The notes under the pieces: model-generated
The model's input: only the letters and a program-made list of their open reading frames with translations
The model's database searches: none
Told to the model about the DNA's origin: nothing
Source: Moraxella nonliquefaciens
Lineage (GTDB): Bacteria > Pseudomonadota > Gammaproteobacteria > Pseudomonadales > Moraxellaceae
Reading direction: 5' to 3'
Length of the DNA: 64,000 nt
Assembly (NCBI RefSeq): GCF_001679005.1
Contig: NZ_LXTW01000034.1
Location: 1-64,000 of the forward strand
Translations under genes and position numbers: made by a program
In this document: positions 17,807 through 26,434 of the stretch, one piece after another
Layout of the letters: each line of letters opens with the position of its first letter
How positions within the stretch are numbered: position 1 is the stretch's first letter

Positions 17807-18517
17807 TTACATGGCATGGGGAGCAAATTTTTGTATCCATGCCTGTATCAAGACACGAACGCTATTTAGAGCAGGCTGATGCTCAGGAGCATACAAAAAC
17901 AACAGCAGGACGATGATATAGAGTATGATATAGCGTAAGGGTTTTTTAGATTCAAAGAGCTTTAATGCCGTGCCTGCTGATTTTTTGAGTCTAAGACCCA
18001 ACACATTGACGCTGTATAACTCATCTAATGCCAAATGCACCATCGCTCCGATGAACAAAAATCCCCCCAAAAGCCAGCTTAATTTGGCGGTCATGCCAAA
18101 ACCATAAAACGCCCCATGCACCACAAACAGTCCGCACATGACCATGTACGGTACCGAATGTATCATACCTCGGTGCACCGTCAGATGGTTAAATAGTCCA
18201 ATCACACCATAACGCATGACCAAAAACACCACACACCACACCATAAATGCTCGCTCTGTCAGCTGTATGGCTGTCGGTTCATAAGTGGTATACAAAATGG
18301 CACTTAGCGTAGCGACAAACAAAGAGATGAGTACAAAAAAACGCTTGGCGGGAATGGATGTTTCAAGGTCAATATCAGGCAGTAATCCACCAATCACCCC
18401 CATCATCAAACAAAAAATTGCCGCACCAAACCCAAATAACCCACCCAAAAAGCCAAACATAACAAGGGCGGTACTGGTGATGACAGCAACGGTCAAATGC
18501 GTGGTGAAATTTGCCAT
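17807..18517 (-). CDS. YdjM-like membrane-bound metal-dependent hydrolase
   Basis: A 236-residue inner-membrane protein of the YdjM/DUF457 family. It carries about six hydrophobic segments and the family's putative metal-binding words GGLLPDIDLE (about 40-49), HLTVHRGMIHS (about 113-123) and HLALDELYS (about 160-168). No substrate is known for the family. The gene starts about 60 bp after the tRNA-Glu gene on the same strand and precedes lpxC by about 40 bp, so it may be co-transcribed with lpxC. Confidence 0.8.
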   Translation of the reverse strand: MANFTTHLTVAVITSTALVMFGFLGGLFGFGAAIFCLMMGVIGGLLPDIDLETSIPAKRFFVLISLFVATLSAILYTTYEPTAIQLTERAFMVWCVVFLVMRYGVIGLFNHLTVHRGMIHSVPYMVMCGLFVVHGAFYGFGMTAKLSWLLGGFLFIGAMVHLALDELYSVNVLGLRLKKSAGTALKLFESKKPLRYIILYIIVLLLFLYAPEHQPALNSVRVLIQAWIQKFAPHAM

Positions 18518-18579
18518 AAAGTGAAAAACCTACCGACATAACAACAAATCCCCAAGTGATGACTTGGGGATTTAGAATG

Positions 18580-18655
18580 TGGCACTCCATAGGGGATTCG
18601 AACCCCTGTTACCGCCGTGAAAGGGCGATGTCCTAGGCCTCTAGACGAATGGAGC
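18580..18655 (-). tRNA. tRNA-Glu (anticodon TTC)
   Basis: A 76-nt minus-strand gene. The acceptor stem GCTCCAT pairs with ATGGAGT (one G-U), the anticodon loop is CTTTCAC with TTC, the T arm holds GGTTCGAATCC, and CCA is encoded at the 3' end. It lies downstream of gltX, the gene for its own synthetase. Confidence 0.95.
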
Positions 18656-18733
18656 GTAAACTTAACGAAACCAATACAAGATTGCTCAAAGAGCGTGCCT
18701 AGGTGCTTGTATTTTTAACTTCCCAAATGGAAG

Positions 18734-18809
18734 TGGTGGAGCTAAGCGGAGTCGAACCGCTGACCCCTTGCATGCCATGCAAGTGCTCTACCAACTGAGC
18801 TATAGCCCC
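18734..18809 (-). tRNA. tRNA-Ala (anticodon GGC)
   Basis: A 76-nt minus-strand gene. GGGGCTA pairs with TAGCTCC, the anticodon stem CTTGC/GCAAG encloses ATGGCAT with anticodon GGC, the T arm holds GGTTCGACTCC, and 3' ACCA is encoded. It is followed by tRNA-Glu about 80 nt downstream, probably on one transcript. Confidence 0.95.
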
Positions 18810-18943
18810 TTTGTTAAGGTGGGCGTATTATATAAAAGACCCGATGGCTTGTCAAATACTTTTTTTAAAAAAGTTTAAAAGTTTTATAAGCCATTGATTT
18901 TATTAAATTTATAAATGACAAGTACGCTTAGGCTTCATCTAAC

Positions 18944-20449
18944 TTAGGCTTCATCTAAAAAGTTCGGTAATGACTTATTAACCTCCTCTAACTTTTTTAG
19001 TTTCTTTTTGCCAAACCCACCTAACACCTCACAAGCATGACGCAAGCGTGCCAAAGTCATGTCCGCTCCGATGACATACATGGCATTCATGATGGGTGTT
19101 CCAGACGTTGAACCTGCAATCGCCACAAAAAACGGTTGCATAAAGTCTTTTAATTTAATATCAAAATGAGATGCCAGACCTTTTAGGGTTTGATAAATGT
19201 TATTCTCGCTCCACTCGGACAAGGCTTCTAGTTGCCATGTGGCAAGATAGAGAATTTCAAGCAACGTCTCATCATCTAACGACTTGTGAGTAAAATCTTC
19301 TGCCCTAACATTTGGCAAATTTTGAAAATAAAACCCTGCCCAATTTACCGCATCAGACAACACATTAATGCGTGGAGCGATGGCTTTGGCGATGGCGGTC
19401 AGTTTATCATCATCGCTTGCCCATGCCAAAATCTTAGCCTTTAACTGCTCTGGACTCATCGCACGCAGATACTCGCCATTTAACCAGTAGAGTTTTTCAA
19501 TATCAAATACAGGCCCACCCAAAGAGACACGCTTGATATCAAAGCTCTTTATCATCTCATCTAAGCTAAACTTTTCCGCTTCGCTTGGCAAGCTATACCC
19601 CATACGCCCCAGATAGTTAATCAAAGCCTCAGGCAACACACCTACATCTTTATAATAGGTAATGGATGTGGGATTTTTGCGTTTTGAGAGTTTGGATTTA
19701 TCAGGATTACGCAGTAGGGGCATGTGGCACAAAACAGGCATGTCCCAACCAAAATATTCGTACAAAAGTTTATGTTTGGGGGCGGAGTTAATCCACTCTT
19801 CACCACGAATGACATGGCTGATTTGCATCAAATGGTCATCTACCACGTTGGCAAGGTGATAGGTTGGCAGACCATCTGCTTTTAATAAAACCTGCATGTC
19901 CACCGTCTGCCAAGGGATGGTTATCTTGCCACGCAACATGTCATCAATCACGCACTCGCCCTCTGTTGGTACACGCATACGAATGACAAAGGGTTTGCCA
20001 CTGTCAGCCAGACGGTCGCTGTCTTCACGGCTTAGATTGGCATAACGACCATCATAACGCACAGGCAAACCTTGGGCTTCTTGTTCACGACGCATCTGGT
20101 CTAACTCGTCTGTCGTGCAAAAACAGCGAAAGGCATGACCTTTATCCAATAGCTCATTGGCGTATTTTTTATAAATCTCAGAACGCTCAGACTGACGGTA
20201 AGGGGCATATGCACCACCCACATCAGGCCCTTCGCTCCATGTCAGACCTGCCCATTTTAGGGCATTTAAAATCATCTGCTCAGACTGGTCAGTAGAGCGA
20301 ACCTGATCGGTGTCTTCAATGCGTAGGATAAATTCACCCCCTTGTGATTTGGCAAAAACCATGTTGAACAGAGCGATATAAGCCGTGCCAACATGTGGAA
20401 AACCTGTTGGGGATGGAGCGATACGGGTGCGAATGGGTTTTGTGGTCAT
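18944..20449 (-). CDS. gltX: Glutamyl-tRNA synthetase
   Basis: Class I synthetase that charges tRNA-Glu. The 501-residue protein has the nucleotide-binding motif RIAPSPTGFPHVGTAY near the N-terminus (the HIGH motif reads HVGT), the segment FILRIEDTDQVRST, and the loop KSKLSKRKN (KMSKS equivalent). The C-terminal anticodon-binding part follows from about residue 330. The length is normal for the bacterial enzyme. It is followed on the same strand by tRNA-Ala and tRNA-Glu, so synthetase and substrate genes are adjacent. Confidence 0.97.
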   Translation of the reverse strand: MTTKPIRTRIAPSPTGFPHVGTAYIALFNMVFAKSQGGEFILRIEDTDQVRSTDQSEQMILNALKWAGLTWSEGPDVGGAYAPYRQSERSEIYKKYANELLDKGHAFRCFCTTDELDQMRREQEAQGLPVRYDGRYANLSREDSDRLADSGKPFVIRMRVPTEGECVIDDMLRGKITIPWQTVDMQVLLKADGLPTYHLANVVDDHLMQISHVIRGEEWINSAPKHKLLYEYFGWDMPVLCHMPLLRNPDKSKLSKRKNPTSITYYKDVGVLPEALINYLGRMGYSLPSEAEKFSLDEMIKSFDIKRVSLGGPVFDIEKLYWLNGEYLRAMSPEQLKAKILAWASDDDKLTAIAKAIAPRINVLSDAVNWAGFYFQNLPNVRAEDFTHKSLDDETLLEILYLATWQLEALSEWSENNIYQTLKGLASHFDIKLKDFMQPFFVAIAGSTSGTPIMNAMYVIGADMTLARLRHACEVLGGFGKKKLKKLEEVNKSLPNFLDEA

Positions 20450-20525
20450 GATAAATTCTCAAAATAAGACATGGTCAATCAAAAAACAGACAAAAAAAAT
20501 TTGGGATATGATACCAAAATTTGAC

Positions 20526-21287
20526 TTAATTTTCAGCAGTTTTATCAAGCATCAATCTTGCCCCTATTGGCAGATGGTCGGACAAATCTGACCATGGCAC
20601 ACCACCATAAACCTGAGCGGACAGCACGGTCAAATGACGGACATAAATACGGTCAAGGCTTATCATAGGAAATTTGGCAGGAAATGTTGCAGGATGCTTA
20701 CCGTGCTTGGTATAAAAAACCTCATTTAGCCCCAAATCTGCCATAAATCGCCCTGCTTTTTTTGCCCAATCATTAAAATCACCCGCTAAGATGAGTGGTT
20801 TTTCCTTATCAATCTCGCTGTTGATATAATCGCTGATTGCTTGATATTGTTTGGCACGGTCGGTTTCTAGTAGGTTTAGATGGGCGTTTAGCACAACCAC
20901 AGGCACGCCCCAGCCATCGGGGGTTACCTCGCTGTGTAATACACCTCTTTTTTCTAGGCGTGAGACGGTGATATTGACATTATGCTTGGGGTCTAGGGGA
21001 TGGCGTGAGAGCGTGGCATTGCCGTGATTGCCGTGCGGATAGCGGACGTTTTCGCCATAACTGTGCGACAGCGACAGATATTCACCAAACCACTCATGGT
21101 GCGACTGATTGGGGTATTCATTAAATGAAATGGCTCGTTTTAGGTTTTGACCTTGCACCTCTTGTAGGCACAAAATATCCATGGGTAAATCCGCCAATGC
21201 CTGCCCCATGTGTTGTAATTTAACCAAACGGTTTAGGGGCGACATGCCTTTATGGATATTATAAGAGACAATATGAATGGGGTTCAT
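20526..21287 (-). CDS. Endonuclease/exonuclease/phosphatase family protein
   Basis: A 253-residue EEP-superfamily enzyme (DNase I/exonuclease III fold). Conserved parts are VSYNIHKGM at the start, LCLQEVQG with the metal-binding Glu, LNAHLNLLETDR, LILAGDFNDW, and the terminal SDHLPIGARL with the catalytic Asp-His. The layout resembles E. coli YbhP. The true substrate (nucleic acid, phospholipid or other phosphodiester) cannot be told from the sequence. It is divergent from prlC. Confidence 0.85.
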   Translation of the reverse strand: MNPIHIVSYNIHKGMSPLNRLVKLQHMGQALADLPMDILCLQEVQGQNLKRAISFNEYPNQSHHEWFGEYLSLSHSYGENVRYPHGNHGNATLSRHPLDPKHNVNITVSRLEKRGVLHSEVTPDGWGVPVVVLNAHLNLLETDRAKQYQAISDYINSEIDKEKPLILAGDFNDWAKKAGRFMADLGLNEVFYTKHGKHPATFPAKFPMISLDRIYVRHLTVLSAQVYGGVPWSDLSDHLPIGARLMLDKTAEN

Positions 21288-21425
21288 GTTTGATAATCAC
21301 TGGACATTTAAAGATAAACATATCATGCCTTGATGATAAAAGCAACCTTTTACCTAATACCCACACCTTGTAAAAGTGCGTTTTATCCTTATTAATTATA
21401 AACCAAAATTTTCAAGAGCATATCC

Positions 21426-23522
21426 ATGATTGATTTTCATACCACCATCGCTGATGACCTTAATGACCGCTTGCACCTTGTGGATTTTAACAAGGCAGAC
21501 GCAAGCACGCTTAAAACCTTAGTAGAGCAGGATTTAAAAGTTGCCAATAAATTTTTAGATGACCTGCCAACCACAGATGAACCAACGCTCGCCCTTGATG
21601 TCATTGGTCAGTTTAACCGCCTAAATCTTAAATTAAATCGCAGTTTTGGGATACTCTCCCATCTAAACAGTGTGGCATCCAACACCGATCTTCGCACCGC
21701 CCATCATGACGTACTGCCTGCCTTATCCGCCTTTTCTACCAAAACAGGGCAATCGGTTAAGCTATATCAGCTTTATAAACTGGTCAATGACAATTTGGAT
21801 GAACTAGGAGCAGACAACGCCCTAAGACGAGCGGTAGAGCTTGCCTTACAAGGCTTTACACTGTCGGGAATTGCCCTAGATGATGACAAAAAAGCACGCT
21901 TTGCTAAGATTTGTGCCGACCTGTCTGTGCTGTCCGCCAAATTCTCAGACAATACCCTAGATGCAACCCAAGCCTTTGCCCTACCTCTAACCCAAGAACA
22001 GCTGTCAGGCATCACCCCAAGCGGTCTTGCCCTACTAAAATCAGCAGGCGACAGCTACAAGAGCAAACACCCCAATGCTGTGCTAGCAACCGATTATCTT
22101 GCCACGCTTGATATACCCATGTATTTGGCAGTCATGCAGTACGCTGATGACCGCATGCTTCGTGAAACGCTATACCACGCCTATAATACCCGTGCCAGTA
22201 GTGTGTGTAGCTATGGGTATGACGAGTACGATAATGGCGACATCATGAGCAAAATACTCACCCTACGCCAAGAAAAAGCCAAATTATTGGGCTTTGATGA
22301 CTACACTCAGCTGTCTTTGGCCAGCAAAATGGCCAGTGATAAAGATGAGATTGAAAGTTTTTTAAAAACACTCGCTCATCACGCCACACCTTTTGCTTTA
22401 TCAGAGTTGGAAGAGATGCAAAGTTTGGGCAAAACTTTGGGTCTTGATAAGGTTGAACCGTGGGATGTGCCTTATTTGGCACAAAAAATCCGCCTTGACA
22501 AATACAATCTTAACAGCGATGAGATACGTTCTTATTTTCCCTTACCTGTGGTATTAGATGGTCTGTTTGACATTATTGGCAAGCTCTTTGATGTGTCCTT
22601 TAAAGAACGTACAGCAGACGTACCACGCTGGCATGATGATGTGCAATTTTTTGAGTTGCATGACAAAAATGGCCTCATAGGCGGAGTGTATCTTGACCTA
22701 TTTGCTCGCACAGCTAAGCGTGGTGGTGCGTGGTTGTCAGGCTTTCAAGAAAAGCACAAGGATGACGACATTGAGCAATTACCTGTGGGCTTTATTGTAG
22801 GTAATTTCTCGCCTGCGGTGGATGATTTGCCCAGTCTTTTGACCTTTGATGAGGTTATCACGCTGTTTCATGAATTTGGGCATGGTCTGCACCACCTGCT
22901 TACCAAAATCACTCTAAGCGATGTGGCAGGTATTAGTGGCGTGGAATGGGATGCTGTGGAGTTGCCCAGTCAGTTCATGGAAAACTTTGCCATTGACAAA
23001 GACGGCATGACACGCATCAGTCGCCATGTAAAAACAGGCGAACCATTGCCCCATGATAAGCTGACAGCACTACTAAATGCCAAAAATTTTCAAAGTGGAC
23101 TGCAAACTTTACGCCAAATAGAGCTTGGGCTTTTTGATTTACGCATTCATGGCAAATCATTGACAGATTATGATGAGATTTTAGCGGTGGCAAATGAGGT
23201 TCGTGATGAAATTGCCATCATCAAAGTGCCTGCCAATAACCGCTTTGCCAACACATTTAGCCACATCTTTGCAGGCGGTTATGCTTCGGGATATTATTCA
23301 TACAAATGGGCAGAGCTGTTGTCAGCGGATGCCTTTGGCAAATTTGAAAGTGGTGAAAATACCGCCACATATGGTGTATTTGACGCTACCATCGGAGATG
23401 CCTTTAAAAGAGAAATTCTACAAATGGGTGCCTCTCGTGCTGCCAAAGACAACTTTGTTGCCTTTATGGGGCGGGACGCTGACATGGGGGCATTACTACG
23501 TCATAGTGGATTTGTCAAATAA
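21426..23522 (+). CDS. prlC: Oligopeptidase A, M3 family zinc metallopeptidase
   Basis: Cytoplasmic zinc endopeptidase that degrades short peptides, including cleaved signal peptides. The 698-residue protein has the zinc motif LFHEFGHGLHHLL (HEFGH at about 482-486), the downstream ligand region VEWDAVELPSQFMENF, and SGYYSYKWAELLSADAF. The length is close to E. coli PrlC (680). A GC-rich hairpin with a T run follows the stop, only 14 bp before the yheV start. Confidence 0.95.
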   Translation: MIDFHTTIADDLNDRLHLVDFNKADASTLKTLVEQDLKVANKFLDDLPTTDEPTLALDVIGQFNRLNLKLNRSFGILSHLNSVASNTDLRTAHHDVLPALSAFSTKTGQSVKLYQLYKLVNDNLDELGADNALRRAVELALQGFTLSGIALDDDKKARFAKICADLSVLSAKFSDNTLDATQAFALPLTQEQLSGITPSGLALLKSAGDSYKSKHPNAVLATDYLATLDIPMYLAVMQYADDRMLRETLYHAYNTRASSVCSYGYDEYDNGDIMSKILTLRQEKAKLLGFDDYTQLSLASKMASDKDEIESFLKTLAHHATPFALSELEEMQSLGKTLGLDKVEPWDVPYLAQKIRLDKYNLNSDEIRSYFPLPVVLDGLFDIIGKLFDVSFKERTADVPRWHDDVQFFELHDKNGLIGGVYLDLFARTAKRGGAWLSGFQEKHKDDDIEQLPVGFIVGNFSPAVDDLPSLLTFDEVITLFHEFGHGLHHLLTKITLSDVAGISGVEWDAVELPSQFMENFAIDKDGMTRISRHVKTGEPLPHDKLTALLNAKNFQSGLQTLRQIELGLFDLRIHGKSLTDYDEILAVANEVRDEIAIIKVPANNRFANTFSHIFAGGYASGYYSYKWAELLSADAFGKFESGENTATYGVFDATIGDAFKREILQMGASRAAKDNFVAFMGRDADMGALLRHSGFVK

Positions 23523-23555
23523 CAAAAACAACTAAACTTGCACAAGGCAACAAAT

Positions 23556-23580
23556 GGGGGTAAAATTTACCCCTGTTTTT
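23556..23580 (+). terminator. Terminator or attenuator between prlC and yheV
   Basis: GGGGTAAA pairs with TTTACCCC almost without a loop, followed by TG and five T. It lies 14 bp before the yheV start. Confidence 0.65.
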
Positions 23581-23593
23581 ATTGAGCATACAC

Positions 23594-23836
23594 ATGAGAT
23601 ATCAATCCATCCGCCCCAAACGTCAATTTCTGGCAGGAGTCAAATGCACTCAGTGCCAAGCGACCGACACCACCGTACAGGTGCAGATTTTCACCCCCTG
23701 GCCTGACGAATATATTGAGTGCATAGCGTGCCAATACACAGCACGTCGACCTACCGCTGACGACCTGCCCAAAATCCAAGCCACCACCGAGGGCGGGATG
23801 GCAGATGGTGTGGGGGTGGTGCGTTTTATCAAATAA
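23594..23836 (+). CDS. yheV: YheV-family zinc-ribbon protein
   Basis: An 80-residue protein with two CxxC pairs, VKCTQCQA (about residues 18-23) and IECIACQY (about 43-48), which would make one zinc ribbon. The opening RYQSIRPKRQFLAG and the ending GVGVVRFIK match the YheV family of unknown function. The ATG at 23594 is preferred over the TTG at 23582. It directly follows prlC. Confidence 0.85.
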   Translation: MRYQSIRPKRQFLAGVKCTQCQATDTTVQVQIFTPWPDEYIECIACQYTARRPTADDLPKIQATTEGGMADGVGVVRFIK

Positions 23837-24081
23837 CCATCAAGCATGCCAAAAATTGTGTTTTTTTCTTAATTTTGTTGTAAAAAGCTGAAAATTTTTG
23901 TAAATTTTGATATAGTACAGCAATATTTGTCATTTGTTGGCAAGTGTCAATCAGCATCACCAATCCAATGTGTTCTAGCTTGTATCAATATTGTATATAT
24001 ATTGTATCACGACTGGGTTGGCTCTTAGATGATAGACATCAGCCACCATCAGCCCAATTTAGCCAATAAGATAGGTTTACC

Positions 24082-25050
24082 ATGTCAGAAAAAAAAGACC
24101 CAAATGAGATTAATTTTGATGATGAATTTTTAAACACTAATTTTGATGACGCATCCAACCCCACGCCATCAACTGATGAACAGACACCAAAAAGCGAGCC
24201 ACACTCCAAATTAGATGAGTTGGATGCAAATTCGGTTACTTTATCCGACCTGCACCTTAGCACAAACACAGATGATGGCGTTGATTTGAGTAACGTCGCC
24301 AACTTGGCCGATGACTCTACCAAACCAGAGACTCTACAACAAAACTCCACACCAAACCCAGAACCTGACACCACAGGTGTGAGCAATGCACCAATTACCG
24401 CTGGTTCTGCTGTTGGTACTGGCATAAAAGCCACAGAAAAACCCACCAAAAAAGGGGCAAGCGGTCTATTTGGCAAAAAGGACTCACCAAAGCCATCAAA
24501 AAGACCCAAACCTGCCAAAGCTGGCGGTACAGATGACTTGACAAAACTGCTGGGAAACTCTAAGAAGCTCAACACAATCATCTTGGGCGGTGTGATTATT
24601 TTGGCATTAATTGGTGTAATGCTCTACATGGTAATCGGCGGCAATGATGAAAGCATTGACCATCACCATGCTTTAACTCCTGCCGTTAGTACACCCACGC
24701 CTACCACCACACCAGAGCCAGAACAAGTAGAAACTCAGAACCAAAACATTGAACATATTGATGCCACTGACAGTATCTTGCCAACCATCAAACCTGTGGT
24801 TGATCCTGATGAGATTTTAAATGCCACAATTCCAACCGACCCCACACTCATCAAAGAAGAGATTGACCGCCTGACAGATAAAGATGCCCAAATCGCTGAA
24901 CAAGAAAAGCTCATCCAAGACCAACTTACCCTAATGGAAGATTTGACCACTGCCAAAGCCGAACAAATCGCTCTACTAGAAGCCCAAATCGCTGAACTTG
25001 AAAAGCAAAAAAACAGCACCGAGACCGCCACAGACGCCAGTGAACAATGA
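24082..25050 (+). CDS. Hypothetical bitopic membrane protein with C-terminal coiled coil
   Basis: I do not recognise a family. The 322-residue protein starts with an acidic, low-complexity region (about 1-120, rich in Asp, Asn, Thr and Pro), then a basic patch with KKGASGLFGKKDSPKPSKRPK (about 130-150). One membrane segment follows (about 172-193, IILGGVIILALIGVMLYMVIGG). A Thr/Pro/Glu linker and a C-terminal helix with heptad-like repeats (IAEQEKLIQDQLTLMED, IALLEAQIAELEKQ, about 270-310) end the protein. The layout predicts a periplasmic coiled coil anchored from the cytoplasm. It is monocistronic with a bidirectional terminator. Confidence 0.72.
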   Translation: MSEKKDPNEINFDDEFLNTNFDDASNPTPSTDEQTPKSEPHSKLDELDANSVTLSDLHLSTNTDDGVDLSNVANLADDSTKPETLQQNSTPNPEPDTTGVSNAPITAGSAVGTGIKATEKPTKKGASGLFGKKDSPKPSKRPKPAKAGGTDDLTKLLGNSKKLNTIILGGVIILALIGVMLYMVIGGNDESIDHHHALTPAVSTPTPTTTPEPEQVETQNQNIEHIDATDSILPTIKPVVDPDEILNATIPTDPTLIKEEIDRLTDKDAQIAEQEKLIQDQLTLMEDLTTAKAEQIALLEAQIAELEKQKNSTETATDASEQ

Positions 25051-25065
25051 GCGGTACAGTCGGAC

Positions 25066-25093
25066 AAAAAGCCCAATATCTGTCGGGCTTTTT
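25066..25093 (+). terminator. Bidirectional terminator
   Basis: AAAAAGCCC (25066-25074) pairs with GGGCTTTTT (25085-25093). It lies between convergent genes and can serve both strands. Confidence 0.8.
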
Positions 25094-25106
25094 GGTTTAT
25101 GTGGTT

Positions 25107-25559
25107 TTATAAAATTCGTATCGCCTGCTCTTTCTTTTGTAATGCCCTGCCCTCTAACACTGATTTGGCGACATGACGTTCTTTGTCATCATCAAAGCCT
25201 AGGACATGCCAACTTCTGCCCAAATCAGTGATTACCAACGCATCATTTATCAGTTCAATACTGGCGTTCTCGCTAAGTTTTACGGTGTGTCCTTGTGTGA
25301 TAAAGGCACGATTTTTGATGATAATCACCCCTGTGGCAATGCGACTTTGATATTTTAGGTGGTCTTTATAAACATTAAAGCCAAAAATGAGTACCGCAAA
25401 CACTGCCATCGTCGCAATGGTCACTTTCACAGATGCCATCATGGCAACCACTGCCACAACCACCGCCAGCACGACCAACACCCCTGCCATAACAAAGATG
25501 GGGTTGGTGTCTGTGCCACTTAGCGTGATAGACACGCCATCATCAATGACTTTTAGCAT
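25107..25559 (-). CDS. Hypothetical membrane protein coupled to rph
   Basis: A 150-residue protein of no recognised family. Two hydrophobic segments lie close together (about residues 22-43 and 47-64), followed by a soluble C-terminal domain of about 80 residues with alternating strands (ATGVIIIKNRAFITQG, IELINDALVITDLGRSW) that resembles a small PH-like beta fold. That resemblance is an impression only. Its start overlaps the rph stop as TAATG, so translation is coupled to rph. Confidence 0.75.
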   Translation of the reverse strand: MLKVIDDGVSITLSGTDTNPIFVMAGVLVVLAVVVAVVAMMASVKVTIATMAVFAVLIFGFNVYKDHLKYQSRIATGVIIIKNRAFITQGHTVKLSENASIELINDALVITDLGRSWHVLGFDDDKERHVAKSVLEGRALQKKEQAIRIL

Positions 25560-26275
25560 TACCAGCCCAACGCTTGTTTTTGCAATTCAAAAATCTCCTC
25601 AATCCCAGACTGGGCAAGGTCAAGCATGGCATTTGCCTGTTCACGGGTAAAATGCTTATCCTCTGCTGTACCTTGAATCTCAATAAATCCGCCTGCCTGT
25701 GTCATGACTACATTCAAATCAGTATCACACGTTGAATCCTCATCATAATCCAAATCCAAATACACTCTCCCATCCTTGATACCAACCGACACCGCCCCCA
25801 CCAGTCCGATGAGTGGGTCTGTGGTGAGTTTTTTGTTTCGTTGTAGGTTTTCTAAGGCATCCATGAGTGCCACCGCTGAACCTGTAATACTTGCTGTACG
25901 TGTGCCACCATCTGCCTGTATGACATCACAGTCTACATAAATGGTATGCTCACCAATTTTTGACAAATCAAGCATGGCACGCAGTGAACGACCGATGAGA
26001 CGCTGTATCTCTTGGGTGCGTCCTGATTGCTTACCCTTAGTGGCCTCACGTTGGGTGCGTGTGCCTGTGGCTCGTGGGAGCATACCATATTCGGCAGTCA
26101 GCCAGCCTTGACCCTGACCTTTTAACCAACGTGGTACGCCCTGCTCTATGCTGACGTTACACAATACTTTGGTATCGCCATAACACACCAACACCGACCC
26201 TTCGGCATGTTTGGTATGGTTACGGATAAAGCTGATGGGGCGTAATTGAGATAACTCACGGTTGTTGTGTCGCAT
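25559..26275 (-). CDS. rph: Ribonuclease PH
   Basis: Phosphorolytic 3'-5' exoribonuclease that trims tRNA 3' ends. The 238-residue protein shows MRHNNRELSQLRPISFIRN, VLCNVSIEQGVPRW, GRTQEIQRLIGRSLRAMLD, DCDVIQADGGTRTASITG and DLDYDEDSTCDTDLNVVMT, all in place for an intact enzyme. The length is standard. It is followed by a translationally coupled membrane protein of unknown function. Confidence 0.97.
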   Translation of the reverse strand: MRHNNRELSQLRPISFIRNHTKHAEGSVLVCYGDTKVLCNVSIEQGVPRWLKGQGQGWLTAEYGMLPRATGTRTQREATKGKQSGRTQEIQRLIGRSLRAMLDLSKIGEHTIYVDCDVIQADGGTRTASITGSAVALMDALENLQRNKKLTTDPLIGLVGAVSVGIKDGRVYLDLDYDEDSTCDTDLNVVMTQAGGFIEIQGTAEDKHFTREQANAMLDLAQSGIEEIFELQKQALGW

Positions 26276-26392
26276 GATTTGCCTTGTGGTGATGTGGTGA
26301 TGAATGAATGTGGGTTATTGTAACAGTTTTTGACCAAAAACAAAACCATCCAACCCAACATATCCCCATTGGCGACACCCAGATTGGACGGT

Positions 26393-26410
26393 TTTAAAAG
26401 CTAAGAGCTT
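26393..26410 (-). terminator. Weak hairpin downstream of fadD
   Basis: AAGCT (26398-26402) pairs with AGCTT (26406-26410) over a 3-nt loop. On the minus strand TTTAAAA follows. The stem is short, so this is tentative. Confidence 0.3.
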
Positions 26411-26434
26411 GTAATTATGCTTTTTTGCTTGCTT

